64,000 nucleotides of DNA, from assembly GCA_001970955.1 (NCBI GenBank), contig MPUH01000043.1:62001-126000 (forward strand), written 5' to 3'. The notes beneath the pieces are model-generated. The model saw only the letters and a list, made by a program, of their open reading frames with translations. It had not been told where the DNA came from and ran no database searches. A program made the translations under genes and the position numbers. Position 1 is the first letter of the stretch. Every line of letters starts with the position of its first letter. The stretch is from Stentor coeruleus. Its lineage: Eukaryota; Ciliophora; Heterotrichea; Heterotrichida; Stentoridae. This document shows, piece by piece, positions 53,500 to 62,511 of this stretch.

Positions 53500-56073
53500 T
53501 TAATTATATGAGAAAATTAAGTTTAAAAGGAAATTAGGATGGATTTTTTTGGGGAAAGATTTTATATGATTAAGTTTTTTTTTATGGCTTGATGAAATCA
53601 TGAGGGTTATTTTTTTAGTTGGAAAATATATAGGAAACTTATTAAGTAATGTTTTTATCAAATTCATTGATGCCTCACTCAGTGGTGGTATATCGTGAGG
53701 AAAATCTAGCTTGTTTTCTAATATTTCTTCAAATATTTTATATGGATCTTCCTGATCTTGGCCGAAAGGTAATCTTCCACAAAGGAACTCATACAACATA
53801 ACTCCAAGACTCCATATATCAGAGTTTTTTGAAAAGCCTCTACCAGCAATAACCTCAGGAGCTCGATAATAAGGGCATCCCACTAAAGTATAAGTTTTAT
53901 TCTGTACAACTTTTGCTGAATTAAAATCAATAAGCTTAATATATCCATTTTCATCAACTAACACATTTTCAGGCTTTAAATCTCTATATAAAATATCTCT
54001 TTCATGCAAATACTGAAGTACTATTATCAATGATCCAATATAAAAAGCTGCATCTCTGGCAGAAAGTAAACCAATATTTCTGATAATAGTTTCCAAATCA
54101 TAGCCACTCACATACTCCATAAGCAAATAAATCCTTTTTTCATCCTTAAAAGTTTTAATAAATTTCACAATGAACTGATGATCAATTTGGCTCATAACTT
54201 GTTTTTCATTCTAATTATTTAATACAATTATCTGTTGGTTTATCCTGAGTTTTTTAATTTTCCTTCTTGGATAAATTTTGAGTGCATAGCTTAAATCTTT
54301 AAGATTCTTAACATAGTATACACGAGAATACAATCCACGGCCTAATAAACTTACAATTGATAAATCTTGCAGTTCTATATCAAAGTTAAAATATACACTT
54401 GATTTTCTTAGTTTGTCTTCTAGAAGCGGATTTACTAATTGCTGAAACTCGCTTTTCAAAAGTACCCAAAGTACAAGTTCAGTGTCAGCTACATAAGTAT
54501 AATCAAGAATACTATCATCTACTATCCAGTTTTCCCCAAAATAACTTAGTTTTGTTATTGATCTAACCAATTTTCCAACTTTGAATACATCAACTTTCCC
54601 TCTTTTAACAATATAAATTGAGAAACAATTATTACCTTCTCTAAGGATAATTTCACTTTTTTTAAACTTTTGAATTCGAATAATGGATAATAAATAACGC
54701 ATTTTTGAGTCTTCTATTGTGCTGAATAAAGATATTTTCCTCAATATGCTAAAGGCAATATTTTCTTTTATAACATCATCATATTTTCCTCCAAGTGTAG
54801 CTTCAAGTTGATATCTTGTCATTTCACCAACACGCATATTATTAGCTGAAATTATGTCATCTTCATATTTCATATCTTCTCTGCTTATTAAGAATGTATC
54901 CCCTATGCAGTGACCCTTTTCTGCAAACATCATGGTGCTTTTTGAGTTTTGCAGCCTTCCTGAAATTATAATATAGATTTTCGAACAGCACAAAGCTCCT
55001 TTTGGAATCACTATATCTCCTGCTTTATATGATACAATATTAATGTCTTTAAGTATAGATTCTTTTTGAGACTTCTTTAGCAATGAAAGATTTTCGCTTT
55101 TATTTAGTGCTTCCATTATAGTATTTTGTTCTATAATATCTTGCAAATGATAGTTAAGTACTTTGAAAATCACACTCCTACTTAAGCAAACACATTTCAC
55201 TAGCCCATCTTTAGCTATGCATGTTGCATTTCTAGGATTATTGCTTATAAGGGCCATCTCACCAAAGTAACTTCCAACATGAAGTTGATTAAGCTCAACT
55301 CCTCTTTTAAACACACTAACAATTCCTTCTTTGATAATATAAAGCATATCTCCGGGATCTCCTTCTGTAATAATTGTTTGCCCTGGATGAAACCTAGAGC
55401 TTATCATATTAGCAGCTAATGCATCTTTCTGATATTGTGTCAAAGAATTAAGTAAATTAATTCTATCCAAATATGCCCTGTTTTGTTCAAAATTATTTGT
55501 ACTCACACTCTCGATTAATTTCTTAAATGTTTCTCTATCAATTGACCAAACCATAGTAAAATCAGCACATCGTATGGTAGCTGATCTTTCGTTGTCATGC
55601 AATAATGCGAGCTCACCAAATCCATCACCGTCAGTTAGCTTATTGACCTTTTGGCCATTCACAATTACATCAACAATTCCTTTTTTTATTATGTAATATG
55701 ATCTTGATGGAGTGCCTTGTCTAAAAATCACAGCCTCTGGAACAAATGTATATAAAGTCATAGCTTCAGCAATGAGTTCTTTGTCTTCTTCAGTCAAACT
55801 GGTAAATATAAAGTGACTGTTCAATGCATTCATTATTTTGCCCATGTCTTCTGAACTCTTGCTATTGTCTGCTGCTTGCTCTCCTGATGATCCTTCTAAA
55901 TAAAGTGAGATTAGTTTTCTTGTCAAAACATTTCCACGACGTAAAGATTGAGGATTATTTGATATTGAAAGTCGAGAAAATTTCCTGCTATTTCTTTTTG
56001 AGTGAGATGCGTTAGAGCGAATTGAATTGATGGGGATTACTTTTGCATTTAGCTTAATGCATCCAATACCCAT
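53500..56073 (-). CDS. cGMP-dependent protein kinase-like, four CNB domains
   Basis: Exons 56073-54226 and 54210-53500, joined by a 15-nt intron, give 852 aa. The start is the ATG at 56073 (MGIGCIKL, with Gly2 for myristoylation and Cys5); the GTG-led extension is discarded. Four cyclic-nucleotide-binding domains follow; the first two have the phosphate-binding FGELALL..ERSAT and FGEMALI..PRNAT, the third and fourth are degenerate (CIGDTFLI, FGENWIV). The kinase domain at about 590-820 has GRGLYSRV, ALKIY, YRDLKPEN and APEV, but DFG is DFN (LIDFNSAK). The C-terminal end after LIKTLLNK lacks a clear RLG and AGC tail. Four CNBs before a kinase is the layout of apicomplexan/ciliate PKG. It may be cGMP-activated, with reduced or changed activity. 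Family call strong. Confidence 0.85.
54211..54225 (-). other. 15-nt mini-intron in the PKG-like gene
   Basis: On the coding strand GTATTAAATAATTAG. Its removal joins QQII to NEKQVMSQIDHQFIVK, restoring the glycine-loop to C-helix part of the kinase, where the match to AGC kinases is continuous. Confidence 0.85.
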
Positions 56074-57604
56074 ATGCACAATAAATAATTATTAAATTAA
56101 GGTTGAATCTAATTATTATTCTTGCATTTAGATTGAATTTTTTTGGTAGAAAATATTTATCTTGTTTGTAGTATATCAATAACTAAGTATAACTATTTTA
56201 ATTATTTCTCAATCAGCACTCTAATTAATATTTTTTTAATGTGCACACTGATTATATAATTAATTATTTAAATATTTAATTAGGGTATGATCTAAAATTA
56301 TAGCATGAAGACAAATTAGTATAGTTTAATTTGGTTCAGCACTGCTAAAGTATGGATATTATTGTACAGAGTTTTCTATTAAGCACTATATAAGCAACAT
56401 TATCAAATAATTTAACTTTTGATAGATATTATCTACAAACTATTTAAAAGTTAATAAATAATTTCTAAATAATCTATAAGTTTTTTAAGATAATTCAAAA
56501 TTTCTCTAGCATATTAATGAAGATAAATTTTCGACTCTCACAAATCTCCAAGCAACCGTAAAGTTTGGTGATCAAAGGTTATCCTTCAAATACCCTGCAG
56601 TATCAGCAGGCAGAGATGCAGATTTTTTCAAAGAATTCAATAAATAGTTAGTCGTGTCGAAAAAATAACTAATACAGAGGGGCATTAACAGAATACAAAA
56701 TACCACTGAGATATTTAAAACTTAAGAGTTCTTTCATCATTAGGGCTAAATTTTTATCAATCAAGCTACTAGCATAATTCACAATGGTTTATTCTATTTT
56801 ATTTAAATATATATTAAAAGTATAAAACTTATGGTAATTTTGAATTTATGGTGCAAAAATAGGCTATCATAGAAAGGGCAAATGTTTATTTAGATCTTTA
56901 AAAACTCTGTTTATAAATAGATATTAAGAAAAAAATATGGAAGAATTTAATGATAGATTTATTATGTTTTCTTTTTGAGAGAGCTCTCTGATATACTCCC
57001 TGCAATTCTTTTCAGATATTACTATTTCCTAGATTTTCATAATTCAAACTTAAAAATGGTAGGGCGAAGAAGAGTCCAAAAAGAATGTGTCTAGTAAAGA
57101 AATTTTGAACAGCGAAGTGGTGATGCAAGAGAATTTCCTTTTGATTTCACTATATGATGAACTAAAAGTGCCAAAATTAGCTGTAAATGTTTTGCACAGC
57201 ATTTGTTAATAAGTAATTCAATGAATTACTCTTCAGGCAATCAGCTTTCTACTCTAGACAAAGATAATATTTAGTTGATGATATATTTTTAAATCTTGCG
57301 AGTGCAGGTTTACAAGAAGCATTCGTTATGAATAAATTTTTGAAAATTCTAGATTCAAATTAAGTGAGACTCTTAATTTATTTTGGTCTTTAAAAATGCA
57401 TCAACATTTGTGCAAGAAAATCGCAGTCATTGTTAAATACTCTTAAATTGATATTGCGCTATTCGTGAATACTGCATCCAGTATCTCAAAGAAAATCCAA
57501 ATTTAAATTGGGTGATTAACTTTGAAAAGTCTAATTATGTAACTTTTTTTAACTTGATAACTCTTTAAAATAAAGAGAAAAATAAACAATCGCCCCTCCA
57601 ATTA
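56074..57604. other. Divergent intergenic region with probable gene debris
   Basis: Bases 56074-56515 are AT-rich promoter-type DNA. From about 56520 to 57370 three separate plus-strand stretches read as ordinary protein: about 56512-56647 (TVKFGDQRLSFKYPAVSAGR), about 57066-57209 (SKEILNSEVVMQENFLLISL) and about 57270-57363 (LASAGLQEAFVMNKFLKI). They are in different frames and separated by stops, and no mini-intron joins them. They look like remains of one dead gene on plus, but the family is not recognised. Confidence 0.4.
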
Positions 57605-59758
57605 ATGTCTTATTTTTACATCATAAAGTCGATATTACCAAACTTATCAAAAGTAAAATACCACTTTGCTTATAATTATATGTCAAAAAGCAAAAGGTGG
57701 ATCAGAAATTCAGTCGAAAAATCAATAGCTGCTTGTACAATTAAAGCGATAAACTCTGATAAAAAGAATGAAGAAGCCTATCTAAAGAAGAAAAGTAAAC
57801 ACACGTTTTTTCCAGGAAACGAAATCTTAGGAAGCAGGATGCTGCTTAAAACCAAGTTTATCATAGATGGTGATTCGTATATTAAAATATTTTGGGATAC
57901 AGCTATTATGCTGCTTACAATTGCAATAACTTATCTTATACCATATTCAGTATCATTTTATTATGATTATCCAAGAAAATTTTGGAGATTCTTAAGCTCT
58001 GCATATTTGCTTGATATGGCTCTTACGTTTAATACTTCATATTTTAATCAAGGAGCGAGAATTACTGACAGAAAGCATATAGCAATTAACTATTTGAAAA
58101 CTTGGTTTTTTATTGATCTAATTAGCTCTTTTCCTTTTGAAAATTATTTCTATGACCAATTAAATTACAATATAAATTCTGCCTTGCTTGCCCCTCAGAC
58201 ATCAAGATCGCAATTACGTTTTTTACTGCTTTTCAAGCTTGGACGATTATTTAAATATAGAATTTTAGTATTTAATGTAAGAGATTTATGCTCAGTTCCA
58301 TTTATTAATAAACTAACAAGTACACTCAGCTACTTTTTAGCAGCATCTTTATCCCTACATTTTATGGCTTGTCTATTCAACATTGTATATTGTGAAAGTT
58401 TGCATGAAACCTATGAAAATTACGATAAACTATATATTAGCACTTATACAAGATATATCAGATTTTTTCTAAGATCAATTGAAACAATGACATCAGTAGG
58501 ATATGGAGAGTTTACAGTTAAAACTAACGAAGAAAAAATTTTGATGATGCTTGTAATGAGTATGACCTCAGGGCTCTTAGGGTACTTTGTTGGAGGTTTT
58601 CAATCTGAAATCGAAAAATCTAACCACGTTACATATTACTTCAGAGATATTTTAAGGAAAACTAAGCTTTATTGTCATAGAAATAATATTTCACATGGAT
58701 TGAAATCGAGAATTATGAATTACATTAGAAACTTAAGGCAGTTGTACAAGGATAATCTAATCAAAGAACAAGATATTTTAGATATTCTTTCTAGTCCTAT
58801 GAGGGAAGAAGTGTTCAGCTATATCCGCGGCCATTTTTTAATTAGACTAGAAGATTTTAGTTATTTGAGTGGAACTTGTCTAAGAGCTGTGTGCTATCAT
58901 CTAAGACTTCAAATTTTTGGACCTAATGACTTGATTGTCAAGCAAGGGGAACTTACAAATGATTTGTATTTTGTGGTTGGAGGAATCGTTGAAGTATTTC
59001 ATCATTTCTCTAGTACAACATTCAAGCATTTAAATAAATTTTCTCATTTCGGTGAAATTAGCTTCTTTACTAGTTTACCTCGTACTGCTTCAGTTAAAAG
59101 CTGGAATTACTCTGAAGTTTTATATCTAAGACAACATGAGTTTTTTCAGATTCTTGATTCGATGCCAAGAGATAAAGATAGAATGATCACACTAAAGAGA
59201 AATTTGCAAATCTATGGAATTGGGGTACTTAAAATTCGCTGTTATTTGTGCTTGGCAGCAGGTCATGTTGCTTCAAATTGTACTAAATATATAATATCTG
59301 TAAAGCCTAGTAGTATTAACCCATCTATTCAAAAATACAGAAACCTAAATGCTAATTATTCTAGAAAAATAGTTGTTTCCAATCAATTTCAACGATATAA
59401 TTTTCATTCTGTCAGAGGCTTAGAAACTTCTCCTGATGCTATATTTAAATCAAATAAATATCTGGCCAAACGTGCTGAGCTCTATAATTCTTGGATGAAT
59501 GGAATGGATAGGAAAAACTCACAGCTTATATCTTTGATAACTGTTAATGAAAAAGAAGATCCTGAAGAAGAAGAAGATAAACAAAGCAGTAGTGAAAGTA
59601 GTAATAGTTCAAGAGAAAATTTTATTCAATTTGAGTTTTCCAGATCAGAAAGATTCAGCACACTTTTTTCAGCTGAGTCTTTAAGTGCTTGCTTAGGTTC
59701 ACGAAGGAGCTCTTTATTATCATCATTTAGTTCTGGCCAAGCTGCATCATGTATTTAA
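57605..59758 (+). CDS. Voltage-gated K+ channel with CNB domain and zinc knuckle
   Basis: The 717-aa protein has six transmembrane segments (about 98-335), an S4 with spaced basic residues (RFLLLFKLGRLFKYR), and the pore signature TSVGYGE at about 296-302, which is the K+ selectivity filter, so it is a K+ and not a cation channel. A C-linker and cyclic-nucleotide-binding domain follow (about 360-540) with GELTNDLYFVVGG, FGEISFFTSLPRTASV. Directly after it lies CYLCLAAGHVASNC (about 546-559), a CCHC zinc knuckle (C-x2-C-x4-H-x4-C). The tail is Ser/Glu-rich. The layout is the CNG/HCN/EAG-like group, greatly expanded in ciliates. The phosphate-binding Arg is present (PRTAS), so cAMP or cGMP may bind. 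It should set membrane potential and swimming or contraction behaviour. Confidence 0.93.
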   Translation: MSYFYIIKSILPNLSKVKYHFAYNYMSKSKRWIRNSVEKSIAACTIKAINSDKKNEEAYLKKKSKHTFFPGNEILGSRMLLKTKFIIDGDSYIKIFWDTAIMLLTIAITYLIPYSVSFYYDYPRKFWRFLSSAYLLDMALTFNTSYFNQGARITDRKHIAINYLKTWFFIDLISSFPFENYFYDQLNYNINSALLAPQTSRSQLRFLLLFKLGRLFKYRILVFNVRDLCSVPFINKLTSTLSYFLAASLSLHFMACLFNIVYCESLHETYENYDKLYISTYTRYIRFFLRSIETMTSVGYGEFTVKTNEEKILMMLVMSMTSGLLGYFVGGFQSEIEKSNHVTYYFRDILRKTKLYCHRNNISHGLKSRIMNYIRNLRQLYKDNLIKEQDILDILSSPMREEVFSYIRGHFLIRLEDFSYLSGTCLRAVCYHLRLQIFGPNDLIVKQGELTNDLYFVVGGIVEVFHHFSSTTFKHLNKFSHFGEISFFTSLPRTASVKSWNYSEVLYLRQHEFFQILDSMPRDKDRMITLKRNLQIYGIGVLKIRCYLCLAAGHVASNCTKYIISVKPSSINPSIQKYRNLNANYSRKIVVSNQFQRYNFHSVRGLETSPDAIFKSNKYLAKRAELYNSWMNGMDRKNSQLISLITVNEKEDPEEEEDKQSSSESSNSSRENFIQFEFSRSERFSTLFSAESLSACLGSRRSSLLSSFSSGQAASCI

Positions 59759-60244
59759 TAGTAAATAATGAAGTGTAATTTTCAAGCTATTTAAATAGAG
59801 ATTATTAGAAAACTATTATGAATTCTTCTAACTGTTACTAATAGAAATAGATGTGCAGAGAACTTAATTAATTTTTATATTTATTGTATGCTTATTGAAA
59901 AATCTGCGAGGAACTGTTTACTTGATTAGGCTATAACTCAATAAGATATTAATTAGGTAAAATATTTTTTTAAATTTATGAGACTATTCTATAATGAATG
60001 ATAAATTTGCAATTTTGTATAACTATTTTCGATTTAAATACTGTTATTAAATTTTAAATTAATCCTAAGATTGCTAGGAAAGAATTTTTATATCAATAGC
60101 AATATGAAGTACTATCAAGAAATAGACAAATGCTAATCATTTCTTAAAATTATATTGCTTAAATATCTATATTTAATTTCAGATATTACAATTAAATCTG
60201 AAAAAATTCCAAAAATATGTATCAAATTTCTAATCTTTAGTTAG
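59759..60244. terminator. Convergent 3' intergenic region
   Basis: AT-rich DNA between two 3' ends. No gene is seen. Confidence 0.4.
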
Positions 60245-60940
60245 TTAATTTATCCCAATAAATGATAGTATTTCTTTTGAGTATTTAAGGAATGAAATTA
60301 CGATAGAGAGAATGATAAGCACTAGTACTATATAAAGACAACATTTTTTCTTATTTGCCTTTACCTGGTAATCCGAAGCTTTGATAAGTTCTTTTCCTGC
60401 CTCATCTGTTGCTTTTACAGCAACATCTACATGCTTTTCAACAACATTTAGCATTTGACCTTGTTCATTGACTAGATTGCTCATATCTTTAAACATTTCA
60501 TTTACCATTACCAAATCTTTATGCATATCCTTAATTTTTTCTTGTCTCTCTTCATAAACTTGCTTTTTTAGCTGAGTTGTGTCGTAGATTGCTAGATTAT
60601 CATATTCAACAACTCCTGTAGGGAAACCTGAAGAAAAATGCCCTTCTTCTGATGAAATGTTAAATTCTTGTGTTTGTTTTTGGACAATCTGTAAAAGTTC
60701 TTTGTATTGAGAAAGAAGTGTTTCAAGTCTTACTTTTTCTTCTTTAGGAACCTTTGCTGTTGAAAAAATATTTTGCAGGTAGGATTGAAGATTCATTAGT
60801 TCAGGCATTATATTTTTCTTATTTTGAAGGTCACTTTTACTGAACTTTTTGATTAGAGCACTGAATTCTTTAAGCTTTTGAGCTGCATGATCTATGTTGG
60901 TCTCTGATGGTTCACCAGGCAATCTTTCATACGAAGCCAT
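60245..60940 (-). CDS. Qa-SNARE, syntaxin 7/12/13-like
   Basis: The 231-aa protein has N-terminal helices (about 15-95) that would form the Habc-like bundle, a linker, then a SNARE motif at about 130-190 (MHKDLVMVNEMFKDMSNLVN then EQGQMLNVVEKHVDVAV) with Gln at the zero layer, a membrane-proximal Lys stretch (KANKKKCCLY) and a C-terminal membrane anchor (IVLVLIILSIVISFL). It is the classic syntaxin layout: a target-membrane SNARE that drives fusion. The EQGQMLNVVE pattern is closest to endosomal syntaxins 7/12/13 and Pep12. The start is the ATG at 60940 in MASYERLP. It lies back to back with the MAPK-like gene, with only about 120 bp between the starts. Confidence 0.88.
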   Translation of the reverse strand: MASYERLPGEPSETNIDHAAQKLKEFSALIKKFSKSDLQNKKNIMPELMNLQSYLQNIFSTAKVPKEEKVRLETLLSQYKELLQIVQKQTQEFNISSEEGHFSSGFPTGVVEYDNLAIYDTTQLKKQVYEERQEKIKDMHKDLVMVNEMFKDMSNLVNEQGQMLNVVEKHVDVAVKATDEAGKELIKASDYQVKANKKKCCLYIVLVLIILSIVISFLKYSKEILSFIGIN

Positions 60941-61064
60941 TATTATAATGTGATAACTTTAGATTGGATTTGTTAGGACTGATTATGCAAAATTTGGGTT
61001 TAAGTTAAGAAGCAATGCATAATTGTTTGAATATTTTTATAAAAGGAGTTCATTTCTTAGAAAT

Positions 61065-62279
61065 ATGTCTTCTAACTGGGAAATAGATGAAAAGTATTCT
61101 TTAATCACCAAGCTAGGCCAGGGTAGTTATGGGTCTGTGTATTCAGCCAAGCATAATCAAACAGGAGAACTAGTTGCAATAAAAGAACTTAAAGGGATTT
61201 TTGATGATTTTATTGATGCTCGAAGAATGCTGCGCGAAATATGTATTATGATTCACTTAAACCACCCCTGTATAATTAAAATCAAAGAAGTTATCGTAAA
61301 GCCAAACGACTTCAGCAGCTTTTTCATAGTAATGGAGCATGCAGAAACTGATTTGAAGAAACTTATCCGCTCACCTACATTCCTTGACCATGAACAAGTT
61401 CGCTATCTCCTCTATCAAGCAGTAGTAGGAATTCGCTACATGCATTCAGCAAACATTTTGCATAGAGACTTAAAGCCAGCAAACATATTAATAAACTCAG
61501 ACTGCTCCTTAAAAATTTGTGATTTTGGGCTCAGTAGATCAATGTCAGAAAATACAACAAACTTAAGCGTTGTAGAAGAAGAAGGTACTGAAGTAACTAG
61601 TGCTAAGATATCTATGAGGAAATTATCAGAGGGAAAACTTCAAAGAAACATCAAAAGACAATTATCTGGTCATGTTGTTACAAGATGGTATAGAGCTCCA
61701 GAATTGATATTACTTGACAAGAATTATGATAAAGAAATAGATGTTTGGAGTTTGGGTTGTGTTTATGCTGAACTATTGAGTATGATTAGAGATAACGCTC
61801 CATATTATGTGGAAAGAGGCCCGATTTTTCCAGGAAAATCATGCTTCCCACTTAGTCCAGATGTTGGTGTAACTTCTTTACGTAATGGATACCCTGCAAA
61901 TGATAGCGATCAACTTAATGTCATTATGGAAATTCTAGGGACTCCAGAACCGGAAGATCTACAAGATATTTCTAATCCTCGAGCTGTCCACTATATAAAA
62001 AGCTTCAATAAAAAGGAAAAAAGATCTTTTCGCATGTTTTTCGCTGGCTCTATTGACGAAGAAATAGATATTTTAGAAAAAATGCTTGTTTTCAGTAGGA
62101 AAAAACGTATATCGATAGATCAACTGTTGGAGCATCAGTATTTTAGCTCAGTTCGTAATGCAGAACTGGAAATACTTGCTAGTGTTCCTGCAAATTTTGA
62201 GTTTGATAGACAAGAATGCTTGACAATTGACGAAATGAAAGAAATATTTATGAAGCATATTAGCACTTTGACTAAGTGA
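61065..62279 (+). CDS. MAPK-like CMGC kinase without TxY
   Basis: Start at the ATG at 61065 (MSSNWEIDEKYSL), giving 404 aa; the longer frame begins with TTG. The kinase domain covers about 9-350: LGQGSYGSVYSA, VAIKEL, HRDLKPANILI, DFGLSR and RWYRAPEL are all present, so it should be active. The MAPK type is shown by VVTRWYRAPE and the later DVWSLGCVYAELL. The activation loop is extended by about 45 residues (about 168-213) that are Ser/Glu/Lys-rich, and where MAPKs have the TEY-type double phosphorylation site this protein reads SGH. It also has an insertion before the ILGTPEPEDLQ block. So activation must differ from classic MAPKs. Stop is TGA. Confidence 0.85.
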   Translation: MSSNWEIDEKYSLITKLGQGSYGSVYSAKHNQTGELVAIKELKGIFDDFIDARRMLREICIMIHLNHPCIIKIKEVIVKPNDFSSFFIVMEHAETDLKKLIRSPTFLDHEQVRYLLYQAVVGIRYMHSANILHRDLKPANILINSDCSLKICDFGLSRSMSENTTNLSVVEEEGTEVTSAKISMRKLSEGKLQRNIKRQLSGHVVTRWYRAPELILLDKNYDKEIDVWSLGCVYAELLSMIRDNAPYYVERGPIFPGKSCFPLSPDVGVTSLRNGYPANDSDQLNVIMEILGTPEPEDLQDISNPRAVHYIKSFNKKEKRSFRMFFAGSIDEEIDILEKMLVFSRKKRISIDQLLEHQYFSSVRNAELEILASVPANFEFDRQECLTIDEMKEIFMKHISTLTK

Positions 62280-62511
62280 AAGAAATATTTGGCAATTTAG
62301 CATAGAGTACTTAGAATTTTATGAAATTAAAAGGGTTATTTCTGCAACATTCTCATAAAAGATGCAATTAAGCAGTAAAATTTTCAGATGAAAACCTTGA
62401 GTGTAGCGATATTTTGCTAAATTTGCATAAAATTGTTACAGCTTTTATTATCAAATTTATTCATTATTAAACAGTTTATACTATAAAACAAAATTAGATC
62501 TATTAGTAGAT

